From Chara braunii (Eukaryota > Streptophyta > Charophyceae > Charales > Characeae): a stretch of 23,637 bases of DNA. Location of the stretch: positions 649,787-673,423 of the forward strand of contig BFEA01000289.1 of the NCBI GenBank assembly GCA_003427395.1. Direction: 5' to 3'. Below, one piece after another: positions 8,536-18,700 of the stretch. Every line of letters begins with the position of its first letter. Positions within the stretch are counted from its first letter, which is position 1. The position numbers were made by a program, and so were the translations under genes. The notes beneath the pieces were generated by a model. That model did no database searches. It saw only the letters and a list, made by a program, of their open reading frames with translations, and was not told the origin of the DNA.

Positions 8536-10431
8536 CAAGCAATTTACAAAAAACTTAGAAGAAGGGGAACAACGTATCTTTGGACAGGAGATGCCTCAAG
8601 ACATCACTTCATCACAAAAGTGGTCTGGAAGTATGTCATAAACGCAGCGAGTAAAGGGGGCCTAAGCCTGATAGATCCTGCAAAAGAATACAAAACATTA
8701 CAAACAAAATGGATAATCAGACTGTTACTCAAATTGGAATTACCCTGGCAGGGCATGACAATCCACCAAATCAGAAACCTCTTACCCTTCAAAGCACATG
8801 AGAGCATTGAAGGACATGCATGGATCATGAACAAATATTGGACACCCAGGAAGGANGGAACAAGGATAAGACCAGGAAGAACANCCCCAANTGGAGACCC
8901 ACCAAGCAAGCATTGGGCCAACCTGATTGGTTCATGGAGAGAGGCGTTCCCCCAAAGACGAAGGGGCCCATCGACCAAGGAAGAAGTGTTGCGCCAGCCC
9001 CTGTTTGAAAACGAAATGTTGACGGATGGAGAAGGAAGGCCATGGACCTTAAAAGGCGGAGACAAAAGGTGGAGAAGATGGGTAGAGAACGACATATGGA
9101 AAATAGAACATATATGGGACAACGAGAATAAAAAATGGAGAACGGTCAATGAACTGAGAATGATCTTAAGAGGGTATCACAGAATGCAGAAAATTTTAGA
9201 AAATCTAATTGACAGCGTCCCCATAGCTTGGAGATCCCTGCTGAAAAAGAACAAAACATGGAAGAAGGGTGACTGGGCAACCTTGAAGATACAAGAAGCA
9301 CCTTCGGTAGCCCTACTTCTAAAAAAACTATCAAAACAAGACCCAAATCTTGCCACATTTGAGGTATATGAACTTGAACACACAGGGAAATCGATCACAC
9401 TAGTACGCGGAGAGAAACTCGAGGAACTAGAATTTAATACGAGTGACCTGAGAAAGATCAGAGAGCTCAAAAATGAGCAGAGGAAAGGGAGAAAAAAGAA
9501 AGGAGAAAGAAAGGAGCCAACCTGGCTTTTTAGGCCAAAAAAGGACATAACAAAATTAGAAGTTGACCCAGGGGAATGGGGATGGTACGAGAATAGGGGA
9601 AGAGGATGGGCCAAAAAATGGACCGCCCTACATGAATACACAGTAAAGACAGGCTACAAAATAAGAAGCAAATCAGCAGACCCGAATCAAACAATAGCAA
9701 AAAGATGGGAAAAACAGCTAGAAATAGAGGCAAACTGGCTGCAAAGCATACCTTGGACATACTACGCATCAATCAGACCATAAAGAGTGAGAAGTCTACA
9801 ATGGCTAATAATGCACCTAGCAGTCCCAATAAACGCATGGCTAGATGTAAGACGAAAAAAAACAAAAAGATCGACCACTTTCGCATACTGCAAAATGTGC
9901 ATGGAAAACCAACCGGAAACCCTCACACACTGCTTAATAGAGTGCCCACACACACAAACATTATGGAACAGGTGTTCGTCAATGTGGACAAGTATAATAG
10001 GAATGGAGTTCCCAAAAGACAAATTATTCCTACTAACAGCGATAAATAGAGAAGAAACAACCAAAGAGGAGAATGACCAGATACTAGAACTTTTCAGAAA
10101 AACTACAATATGGATCATCTGGAGAGCAAGATGCTTGGATACAATAGGGAAGAAGAGGATATCGGTAAACGAATCATGGGAGGAAGCTAGAGAATTGATG
10201 GAAGCAGAAATTAGAATAGAATGGAAGAAAACCTTGAACAGGATGGACAAAGAGGATATAGACAGCAAGAAAAACATAATCCAGAAGGAATTTGAGGAGA
10301 GATGGTCAAGGAACGGGCTAATCGCAAAAGTTACTGACAGGACATTACACTTCTCAAACTGGTGGAAACAGAATGATGAAAATCAAACAACAGAAAATGA
10401 GCAAAGCATACCGATGGACCTAGAGGAGTAG
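8536..10431 (+). pseudogene. LINE A ORF2, C-terminal domain with zf-RVT-type cluster
   Basis: The region continues in one frame from YLWTGDASRHHF through a long linker to SLQWLI and the Cys/His cluster CKMCMENQPETLTHCLIEC (C-x2-C...H-x4-C), which corresponds to the zf-RVT module after plant LINE RTs. It then continues with IWIIWRARC and a charged tail ending PMDLEE and TAG at 10429-10431. A single in-frame TAA interrupts it at 9781-9783. Three undetermined bases lie at 8856, 8884 and 8891. The cluster is thought to help RNA binding and target priming in L1-type elements. Confidence 0.85.
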
Positions 10432-10463
10432 AAAAAGAAAGAAGACAAAAGTTTTGGGGCCAA

Positions 10464-10499
10464 GCCTGTTGGTTCTCTTGCCACCACAGGATAGCAGGC
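10464..10499 (+). other. LINE A terminal 3' hairpin
   Basis: TGGT (10470-10473) and GCCA (10480-10483) enclose the loop TCTCTT. Outside them CCTGT pairs with ACAGG (10465-10469 with 10486-10490), and GCCTG can pair with CAGGC (10495-10499) as an alternative. The loop and the following CCACCAC...GGATAG match the 3' hairpin of LINE B. In stringent-type LINEs such a terminal hairpin is what the RT recognises to start copying. Confidence 0.6.
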
Positions 10500-10551
10500 C
10501 TTCACAGGATGTTGAGGCCGGCGCCTAACGCACGCGTGGAAGTTGGAGGCG

Positions 10552-10594
10552 CTAGACTACGCCACGTCACAGGCTGACGTGTCAAGTAGTCTGG
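10552..10594. repeat. Nested inverted repeat
   Basis: AGACTAC (10554-10560) pairs with GTAGTCT (10586-10592), extended by C-G and a T-G wobble to nine pairs. Inside it CACGTCA (10563-10569) pairs with TGACGTG (10575-10581) around the loop CAGGC. It lies about 55 bases after the LINE A 3' hairpin. It could be a remnant of a small foldback element. The inner arms are also a core bound by plant bZIP factors, but nothing shows regulatory use. Confidence 0.7.
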
Positions 10595-10640
10595 GCGGAA
10601 TCGGGTGCACAATCTGGTAGCGGCTAGCGCTGCTGTCGAA

Positions 10641-10800
10641 TACACTCAGAGTTGTTCCCGCACAGTGAACTCCATAGCTGCTCCTGTCATCTGAAGGCAA
10701 TCAGCCTACAGATGTTGACTGGCGCAATGCTGCTGGAGTGAAGCAGAGTCAGCCCCTGACTATCCGAAGTGTGTGTGACAAGTCGAGGTATTCTATGTTG
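10641..10800. repeat. Direct repeat, copy 1 of about 160 bp
   Basis: Similar throughout to 11041-11200. Shared landmarks in the same order: CACTC(A/G)GAG, GTTCCC, CTCCATAGC, GCTCCTGTCAT, GGCAATCAGC, GTCAGCCCC, CTATCC, GTGTGTG and TTCT(A/T)TGTTG. It is degenerate, with roughly a quarter of positions different by eye, and noncoding. Confidence 0.75.
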
Positions 10801-11025
10801 GTGAACTGAAATTCGTATGATGGTGAGCTGAAATTCGTTTCGGAGGGTTGGGCGACGAAGCGAGATATTCTACGGTGGTAAGCTGAATTTCGTTGCGGGG
10901 AAGGTTGTAAGTGCATGTGAAGAGTCGACGTGGTCTTCAAAGCTGGTCGCCGTGAAGGATTGAAAGAATGCGTGTCGAGTTATGGTCTTCAAGTGGGCAA
11001 GTTGAACTTCGTCGCGGAGGGACGT
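10769..11025. repeat. Degenerate short-period repeats between the two long copies
   Basis: A motif close to GTGAGCTGAAATTCGTT occurs around 10800, 10822, 10878 and 10998, three times followed by a GCGGGG/CGGAGGG-type string. An associated AGTCGAGGTATTCTATG-like string precedes most copies. The arrangement suggests an old tandem array with a period of very roughly 60-110 bases that has drifted. Confidence 0.55.
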
Positions 11026-11040
11026 AAGTCAAACCATTGG

Positions 11041-11200
11041 ACACACTCGGAGCCGTTCCCACACAGTGTACTCCATAGCGGCTCCTGTCATATAAAGGCA
11101 ATCAGCGTACATACATTAAGGGCGTAATGGTGATGAAGTGGAGTGGTGTCAGCCCCCGTCTATCCAACGTGTGTGTGATGAGTCATGGTTTTCTTTGTTG
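11041..11200. repeat. Direct repeat, copy 2 of about 160 bp
   Basis: Partner of 10641-10800, offset by 400 bases. The shared order of landmarks, including CTCCATAGC, GGCTCCTGTCAT, GGCAATCAGC and GTGTGTGATGAGTC, shows a duplication of a segment that includes the start of the short-period array. Confidence 0.75.
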
Positions 11201-11615
11201 AAGGGTCTAGTTAATGTCAGTAAGGGTGACCATGGCCAAGCAGTTTTGTAGATAGCAAGGAGATTAGACGGGGATCAGTTTATGATAGGAGTAAACACTC
11301 TGATTTTATCAATGAGGATGAAGTAATGCTAAATTGACCCCTGGTCCGTACAGTTTACTCAACCAAGCGTACGGTCATTGGAAAGCACTCACAAGTTCAA
11401 TGCAAATGTAATAAATAGATGGTGATTATCTTCATGCCTAAGTAAATTCCTATTGTCTACTAGTATGAGCCGACGGACAACAATGTGTAAAAAGAATATA
11501 GATCAAGGGAGTGTTATCTAATGCTACGAAGAGTCGCTTCCTTTTTTCAAACGGGAGATCCTTTTGAAACATTGAAATCTCGATCACTCAACGATAACGA
11601 TAGAGGCACGATAGC
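11201..11615. other. No recognisable gene
   Basis: No coding, RNA or repeat signal that I can support. An open frame starting at 11521 continues into the 36-bp tandem repeat but has no recognisable domain. Confidence 0.5.
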
Positions 11616-11687
11616 CATCAACATTGGGAGGAGGGCGATGTTGAACACATGCATCAACATCGGGAGGAGGGCGCTGTTGAACACAGG
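11616..11687. repeat. Two tandem 36-bp units
   Basis: A 36-bp unit beginning CATCAACATTGGGAGGAGGG occurs at 11616-11651 and again at 11652-11687 with three differences. Being a multiple of three it keeps the frame at 11521-11739 open, giving INIGRRAMLNTC followed by INIGRRALLNTG. I do not regard that frame as a supported gene. Confidence 0.85.
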
Positions 11688-11754
11688 CATTGCTAGCGGG
11701 TGCTGCTGGCGGGTGCTCACACATGGAGAACTAGCTTAAGATTTCATGAAAAGA

Positions 11755-11915
11755 AGGAAAGCTTCATGTATATAGGGGAGAGAGCCTTCCGCTAGGAGTA
11801 AATCACGATCCAACCATAGTCACCGTCTACATTGACGTGCTCTATCCTTGTGCTTTACGCACAAGAAGAGCGGTTCATTCACGAAAAAGTAGTTCACGAT
11901 TCGGGAAGAAGCAAG
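11755..11915. repeat. Direct repeat, copy 1, about 90 bp or more
   Basis: Starts AGGAAAGCTTCATGTA, then TAGG(G)GAGAG, GTAAATCACGA, a block with CCA(T/C)AGT, and CGTGC, in the same order as at 11992-12084. A weaker continuation shares TTTACG and a TTC(A/G)CGAT string. It is noncoding as far as can be seen. Confidence 0.65.
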
Positions 11916-11991
11916 TGTGGGTACATGCACTGAGAGCACTCGGAAGGAAGGCGAAGGAGGGCTCTACATGAGGCGGATCGCTTCACGCAAA

Positions 11992-12150
11992 GAGGAAACG
12001 CTTCATGTACGTAGGAGAGGTAACTTCTCGATTGGTGTAAATCACGAAACGGCCACAGTGATGCACACTCATCAGTACACGTGCGAACGTTTTACGAAAT
12101 GGTTGAAGGAAAAAGCGCTCCCTGAATGAGGTAATTCGCGATCCGTTCGC
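11992..12150. repeat. Direct repeat, copy 2
   Basis: Partner of 11755-11915, offset by about 240 bases with small gaps. Shared landmarks are GGAAA(C)GCTTCATGTA, GTAGGAGAG, TGTAAATCACGA, CCACAGT and ACGTGC, and more weakly TTTACGA and TAATTCGCGAT. Confidence 0.65.
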
Positions 12151-12474
12151 ATTGTTCCAAATTCATCAGCATTGCCTTTTCCCGGAAAAAGAATGTGTAT
12201 GAAGACCGTTGTATTAATGCACAGAGGAGTACGCTCCACGTTCTGTTGACAGGACTGTCAGCAGGGAGGAGTGCATGATACACACTAATAAGAAGGGAGG
12301 GAAAGTGTGGCAGCGGCATCACGAGGAATGGACATAGCCAAGTGTAGTTGTTCTCAAATGCAGAGAGTGGTTTGTGATCAGATGAGAGATGAAAGAGTCG
12401 CATGTAAGACAGAGAACTACGCACTTCACTTATTTCTTGGGGGAGAGCGCATCATGTTTAGGGGACTACATGCG

Positions 12475-12600
12475 CTGATCTGAAGTAAAGGAGAGAGGGG
12501 TAGCCTTAGTAAGGGAGAAGGGCGACGTCTACAGGTACCGATCTGAAGTGTAGGAGGGTGGGGCAACCTAAGAAAGGGAGAAAGGCAATATAAGTAAGTT
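12475..12600. repeat. Two tandem units of about 63 bp
   Basis: C(T/C)GATCTGAAGT, then AGGAG, GGGG(T/C)A, CCT(T/A)A and AAGGGAGAA occur in the same order at 12475-12537 and 12538-12600. The units differ at many positions, so the duplication is old. Confidence 0.75.
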
Positions 12601-13584
12601 GGTGGGAGGTGAGTGGAGAAGGAGGGGGAACCGACAATGGGGTAAGGAGTAAGGTTGTTGACACGAACGAAAGTGAGGTAATTGCGGCTGGCTGGATAGT
12701 TGTGATGTATGCTCTCACTGACATAAGAGAGGAGGTTTGAAGATTCGATGGGCGAACGAGTCATCAGATCATCTTGGATCAAAATTCAAATACAGGGGAG
12801 TTCGCCTTGCCTTCGCAGGAATCAGATGCCAAATGCATTGGAACTCGAATAGTCGATGTTGAGCATTGGTGGAAGTCTCGATGTTGAGGTAAGCGGGCGT
12901 GATTGGGTGAACAATTGAAAGGGGGGTGAGTGGTGGTAATTACACTGGGTTCAAATTTCAATCGCTTTGAATTTTGGAGTTACTCAATGACGGAGGCAGT
13001 TTGGGGAGACAGGAGTGGAGAGACAAGCAGGAGGAGGAAAGTGGAAAAAAAAAGGAAGGAAGGTAAAAAAGGTGGAAAGGGGAGGGAAGAAGGAAGACAG
13101 CAGGACAATAATTTTTGGATGAAAAAGGAGAAGCAGCAAGCATTGCGGTAAACTATCAGGCAGAGGTGGCTTCAAGATAGCACTTTCCTCCAAGACAGTG
13201 CAGCAGGAGAAAATTCGGTAATATCATAAACTCTTTTCAACTCCCCTTCCCGAATCACTACTCTGCTGCCTTCCTTGGGTCATTATCCTACCTACAGCCA
13301 GAAAAAAAAAATAAAAAAAAATGATGATGAAACTGGGCTCTAGGAAAGTACGTGGAAAAGACTCCCTGATTTTTTTTTAGGGGGCAATGCGTCACATGAT
13401 GTTTAAACAATTAAGCTCCAGTCCATATGCGAGACCGATGGGGCAGATGGGCTCCGGGCCCATCGACAGGACAATGCAGATGGATAGACAACAATCTCAA
13501 ACGAATACGGGGTTAGGTGCGATCATGTCAACTAGGTTGTCGGTGACGAGTTCTTAGGCAGAAGGAGATCGTGAGAGTGGGGTA
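12601..13584. other. No recognisable gene; purine-rich tract and A-rich stretch
   Basis: Positions 13015-13105 are almost all purine on the plus strand, which is why antisense open frames there look rich in Phe, Leu and Ser. An A-rich stretch lies at 13303-13322. Part of 13320-13584 may be the 5' UTR of LINE B, since ORF1 begins at 13585 and LINE 5' UTRs are commonly a few hundred bases, but no boundary can be seen. Confidence 0.4.
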
Positions 13585-15739
13585 ATGAATCAGACGGGTA
13601 ATGCCCATCTCGAATTTCCTACGTTACTATCTGCAAACGCATTGGTAACGGTCTCAGGGGGAAACGAACACATCATAGAGAAACAACCTGAGAAGGAACC
13701 AAAAGAACAAGGGGCAGGGGCAGTACCACCTACAAGGGATCTAATGGGAGAGGTGGAAGGGGAGATGCTGACAGAGGAAGAAAGATCCCAGGAAAACAAG
13801 ATGTCAACTCAACAGACACAGAATAATTTGAAGCCACAACAAGGAGTGGGACGTCCCTCGTGGGCAATGAAGGTAAGAGGGATGCTGCAATCGAAATCAC
13901 TTACGGTATTGAGATCACCGGTAGGGGATTCGGGACTTCCAGCTGAAGAATTGAAAATTCCTCTAGGGAATTTGTCGTCTACATGTGCATACTTCCTCAC
14001 ACTTTTCCTACTTCCCCCGGAACAGAGAGTGGTCGAACACGGGGGAAGGAAGATGCTAATGAAGTCATATCCGGTGGACAAATTTCCACAAAGAGATGCG
14101 GTCTATATTAAACATGCAAGCAACTGGATTTTTTACGATGACAGCGCTAACCGGTCAGTAAATGATAAAATTAAATGGTTATGCAAGAAACTGGAAATAA
14201 TGAAGGAGAGTACAAAAGCGGTGCAGGAGTTTTTTCTAATCCAACCGATCACTCCGACGGTATTCACGGTTCTAAGTTTTTTTGAAAAAGATAAGATTGA
14301 AATGGATGGGTGGAAGAAACTCTGATGGGATGGCTCAGAGGTCCGCATTTATCCATGGCAACCAAAGAAGATAAGTCCGGAGGAAAGAAGAGATCAACTA
14401 ATGAAGGAGTACTATTGGGTAGAACTGAGACGCATACCAATTGAGGTTCAGGCGGCATTCATCCATGACTTTGGCCAGCAATATAAGATTGTGGATTTTA
14501 TTGATCCATTACCATCGTACATAGCCAAAAGAGATGACTACCTGATGCTTGCATTAGATCTATCCAAAGACCACACATTTTCGGTCGATGATATCATTCG
14601 TTTCAAGATGGGAGGCCGACTATATCAGATACACACAGCCCACAAATTCAGGCCATGGTGTTTCAAATGTAGGGCCTATGGACATTTGAGCAATGAGTTT
14701 GCCTGCCCTCAGCACCCCCAGCATTCCTCAAATACGGAGAATCCACTTAAGAAGGATGCACACAGAGTAAACAGGTGGCTGCCAAATGTGCCAGGGTATG
14801 ATGGATGGGTGTATATTGATGAAACAACTGCGAGGGGACAACCATATGGATGGAGCTGGGAAGGAAGGGGGGATCCCAGACGTTCTTCAAAAACCCCAGT
14901 GGAATGGAAACCCCCAGGACAGCCCATGGTTCGGTCCCCCCTCCGCCCCCTCCAATCCCAAAGGAACAAAACAGCTACAGCAACCCAGGTGGGGGAACAG
15001 GGGGGGAGGGGGGGGAAGAGGGGGAAACAACTCTTCAAGGGAACAGGGAAGAGGAGATAACAGTTCTTCGAAGGGTAAGAGCACCACTGAGAGTAGGCCC
15101 AAGCACAGTGGGGGAAGTCTAGGGCCTCAAGCTGGAAGCTTCCTCCCAATGAGCAACAGATTCAGTCCCCTTGGGCAGGAGGATGAAGCAAGGGGGCAAA
15201 CAGACACTGCACCAAATGGACAGGGGGTAGTAAATAAAAGATGGTCACATCACCAAATTTGGGCAGAAAAAACCGTCACGGGGCAAAAAGAAAAAGAAAA
15301 TAATAAAAGTGAAAGTAAGAATAATGAGCTGCACCCACAAGGAACTGCTACAGAGACTGTCCCAATGGACCTGGATCCTTTGATAGATGCTTTTGGTGTA
15401 CAACCCATGGAAGTGGATCCAGTTCCAGGGGGCCCCCCAATGCCAGATATGGCAGAGTATTCAGCAGCAAATACACAGTCAAAAAAGGGGGAGACAAATT
15501 TGAAAAATGTGGCAGAATGGTTATTAGAAAATTTAAAATTACGATTCCCAGGGCAGTCTGATCTTTTTTGGGATGAGACTTATAGGGAATTGGTTCCTCT
15601 TTTGGAATCTAGCAGTAGTCTCAGAATTGCACTGGAACAAGGTCTCCTTGAAGGAGTGAGCTGGCAGCAGATGTTTCATCGTCTGTTGCCCGTGGTTACC
15701 AAAAGATTTCAAATCCCGAATAAATACCCACCAGAATGA
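13585..15739 (+). pseudogene. LINE B ORF1 (DUF4283-like and zinc knuckle), interrupted
   Basis: The ATG at 13585 opens a frame with a charged N-terminus and then a DUF4283-like region (GRPSWAMKVRGML..., FFEKDKIEMDGWKKL, VRIYPWQPKK, YYWVELRRIPIEVQ). A TGA at 14323-14325 interrupts it; the same frame resumes and runs through the knuckle (14659-14706) and GWVYIDE...YGWSWEG to a stop at 15060. The continuation lies one frame over, up to TGA 15739, so a frameshift sits between about 14830 and 15060, probably in the G runs near 14868 or 14997-15020. The continuation is Gly/Asn/Gln-rich, has PMDLDP and PMEVDP motifs, and ends in a helical-looking domain (NVAEWLLENL... ALEQGLLEGVSWQQMF) resembling the ORF1 tail of LINE A. 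The role is element RNA binding. Confidence 0.75.
14659..14706 (+). other. Zinc knuckle in LINE B ORF1, C-x2-C-x4-H-x6-C
   Basis: CFKCRAYGHLSNEFAC has the same unusual His-to-Cys spacing of six as LINE A. CFKCR and GHL are shared. Confidence 0.85.
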
Positions 15740-17201
15740 GACTGGTACAGTGCAGACTCATAAATCTAAGGCGGGGACAATAAGGAAGGGGTGGAGGAAA
15801 AATTGCAAGGTGCAGATGAACCAAATCTCATTTCGGCACGAATCTCCCTGGAACAGCAAGAAAAAGGATTGCAGAAAGCGCATGAAGAGAATAGTTTATC
15901 ACCTCTCAACCACATCTCGTTTTCCCAGGCTGTGAATTTTAGTTTAAACCTATCGCAAACAGGTAGGCATACTCCACTCCAGGGACTGAGCTTCAACGCT
16001 GATTTATTGAAGCCAGTAATTAATGATCTTCATAGGGACAGAATAAAGAAAGGAGAAACTGAATCAGAAAACTCACCTGGCGGTGGAACAGACAACTCCA
16101 CTAAATCAATGACACAGTCGGTGCTGGATGGCATACCAAATGGGTTAGTCCAAGGAGGAGGATTGGGTCAAATGGGCAACAGTCGACTGGTTAAGAGTAG
16201 CACGAACAGTATTGACAAGGAAATTGCTGGAGTTTGTTGCAAGGAGGTGATCTCAGAAATCACCGGGGAAAGGAAGTTTGTGTATCCTCAACAACAACGC
16301 CTGGACACCCGAGCAGATCTCACCTCATTGAGTGGGATCCAGGGACTGTGGAGCAAAAATCGTTGGGGTCACAGGATGAACAGACAATGAAGGTAGGAGG
16401 GAGTACAAATTTATGTTTGACCCAGGAAAGTGTGTGTACCGATCAAAAGGCATTTAATCAAAGTGTGGGAAATGGATGCCAGGATGAAACAGAGGATATG
16501 GTGGAAGAAGAACTAAGGAGGGAGGAAGAGGAACCAACCATTGGGGAGGGAGCACAAGGGGATCAAGAAGGCTGTATCGTCAGTGTACAAAAACCTCCTA
16601 GGCCCCCACCTCCTGACGGAGAACGGATAAGTAGGAGACAGAAGTTAAATCACCTCCTGTTGAACGGTCATGCTGACCTGGTACTTTCCAAGCCAGGGAT
16701 CCTAGTTTTATCGGTGAGACAAAAGGCAAAAGGTTGGGAAGTGGGCCTGTTTGAACCCTCAGATGCACTTCATGGGGAGGTGACAGTGCAGGCATGCTGC
16801 CGGGTAATTTTCCCTCTGTCCTGGGAAGATTAACGAGTGAAGCCCGATTTAAAGCACATATTATAAATTTTGTGAAAAGTCACTTTCCGACAGGGGCATC
16901 AACAATGGTTGTGCTAACAGATGACCCTCACAGATTGTCTGTCCGGGATGTCTTCCTCAAATATGAGTATAATAGACAGACTAACCTGCGTTGGTTCAAT
17001 CAGCAAGCATTAAGTGCGCTGCAACAGATGAAAGTCAAAGCCAGCGATTGTTGGACCGAGATAGATGTCACAATATTGCTGCCCAGGATATTACTGAAAG
17101 GCCTGATGAAACAAGGGAGCTTCAGGAAGCTACGTGGTCAATTACATAAATTTTCAAAAAGTGACCTGGGATTACAGGAAAAATTAATGAAATGGGGATG
17201 A
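15740..17201 (+). pseudogene. LINE B middle region (ORF1 continuation or separate ORF), interrupted
   Basis: Three overlapping open pieces in three frames (15791-16390, about 16330-16800, 16794-17201) follow one another with little gap, as expected for one frame broken by two single-base shifts. The second piece is acidic (VEEELRREEEEP), then LNHLLLNGHADLVLSKPGILVLSVRQ, whose LVLSKPGILVL...GWEV resembles TILPSRTILAMK...GEWQI near the end of LINE A ORF1. The third ends in SALQQMKVKASDCWTEI, which again resembles the LINE A ORF1 tail. This supports reading the region as part of a long ORF1. Several stops lie between 15737 and 15780, so a separate ORF cannot be excluded. No known domain is recognised. 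Confidence 0.5.
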
Positions 17202-17238
17202 TTAATCCGTTGGAAGTGGTGTATAACAGAGATAAAGA

Positions 17239-18700
17239 ATGAAAACTACAAAAAAGAGCAACAGATCTCGATCTCCGTTCACTAAATGTGAATGGTTTGG
17301 CTTCAGCCAAACCATCTAAGCGATAAGCTATTTATGATCTACTAAAAGGAGTAGAGGGTAAAGAATGGCCACGCGCGGTTTGTATCCAGGAAACACATTT
17401 GCTAGATAATGCAGAGCACAATCATATTCACAAACAAATATGGCCCCATCAAGCCTTTAGGGCGCATGCCCCCAGAGCAGGTAGTGCAGGGGTGGCAATT
17501 TGGCTCCCTCCTGATTCAAGGATAGACCCGGTATATTGGGAAGCAGACAAAGAAGGGGGGAGATGGGTCTATATTCTAGCAATGTTTGAATTAGAAATTG
17601 TAATTATCTTATGCGTATATGGGCCCAATGATACAGGGGAAAGAAGGGAGTTCTTTGAGAATATAAGAGAACATCTTCCAATTGGAATTCCTATCATCAT
17701 GGCTGGGGACTTCAATGCAGCCCCTAATCGTCATCTGGATCGATGGCAAATCCCCTCACCCTGTCCAGCCTACATTGAATCCGATGAACGAATCATAGAA
17801 GAACTTTGTCAGTCCTTCAATCTTTTTGATTCATTAAGGCGTACATACCCAGTTAAACGTACCTTCACTTGTTTTAGGAAGTGTCAGACAATGAAAGCAT
17901 CAAGATCTCGCATAGACTTGATACTTATGTCTGAAGAGCTTCAAGGAGCACAACAGATAGCAAAAATCTTCCCGAAGTGTATATCCGGGTATCGATCACG
18001 CAATGTGCGCCGTAATACTGTCCTTTAGAAAAAAGCCTGATCAAGGGAAATAATTCTGCAAATTAAACACCTTCGTATTACATATTGACCAATTCAAAGC
18101 ATATCTACAAGACGTATGGTCATTCTGGAAAAAACAGAAGGAGATTATAAATGACGATATACGCTGGTTCAACAACGGTCTGATGTTCTTAGGCCGTAAA
18201 TGCAATGAATACTCCAAAATGCTAGCAGCACAGAGGCATCTTGAAGAAATCAATCTACAACAACAACTTCAACAGCTACAACAACAAATGGAGGGTGAGG
18301 AGGATCAAGAAAACAACCCTCGAACACTATCGATAAAAGAAAGAATAGATGAAATTGAGAATCAATTACTTGGTTATATGGAAAATAGATGGCAAGGAAT
18401 TAGGATCAGAGGGAAGCTAGTTAAACACAACACAAAAGGAGTAATGGATGCGAGGTTTTTCGCCAAGGCAAGGGTACGAAAAGGAAGATCAATTATTGAA
18501 GCACTGGAGGATCCACAACAAAGTCAACACACCTTACAAACTTCTATAGCTGCTTGTACCTGGATTGCAAGAGAATTTTGTAAAAAAAAAATTTCTTCAG
18601 AATGTAAACATCTTCGTACACTCCAAAGAAAGAAAGAAATTCAGGAATTCCTTCTTCCAATTGACAAAGCACTTACAGATCTTCAGAAAGATAGTTTAGA
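17239..18700 (+). pseudogene. LINE B ORF2, endonuclease part and linker
   Basis: An ATG at 17239 is the likely start, one base out of frame with the endonuclease, with an A run between. EEP motifs: RSLNVNGL, IQETHLL (catalytic Glu), GGRWVYI, VYGPND, MAGDFNAAP (GDFN intact), SRIDLILMS, and after a frameshift near 17985 a GIDHAMCAVILS segment with the catalytic Asp-His. In-frame TAA codons lie at 17324 and 18051. The linker after 18183 is rich in Gln and Lys (LQQQLQQLQQQ) and may form a coiled coil. Confidence 0.85.

Larger units (their letters stand above)
3604..10500 (+). mobile_element. LINE A: L1-clade non-LTR retrotransposon, 5'-truncated and decayed
   Basis: The parts in order are ORF1 (3604-5840), ORF2 with EEP endonuclease, RT and C-terminal Cys/His cluster (5886-10431), and a short 3' UTR with a terminal hairpin (10464-10499). 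Protein similarity to LINE B begins abruptly at about 3604, inside the ORF1 DUF4283-like region, so the N-terminal part and 5' UTR are missing: the usual 5' truncation of target-primed reverse transcription, or loss at the junction with the minus-strand RT fragment. No clear poly(A) follows the 3' hairpin. Target-site duplications could not be identified. Confidence 0.85.

Noticed and set aside
11521-11739. Small gene with two 12-residue repeats
   Set aside because: It is explained by a 36-bp tandem DNA duplication; no domain, and neighbouring DNA is noncoding repeat.
12958-13193. Minus-strand frames rich in Phe, Leu and Ser near 13 kb
   Set aside because: They come from the purine-rich plus strand; low-complexity shadows.
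13480-13530. Target-site duplication for LINE B matching TCTCAATACG after the tail
   Set aside because: TCTCAAACGAATACG upstream is only similar, not identical, and lies too close to the ORF1 start for a safe claim.
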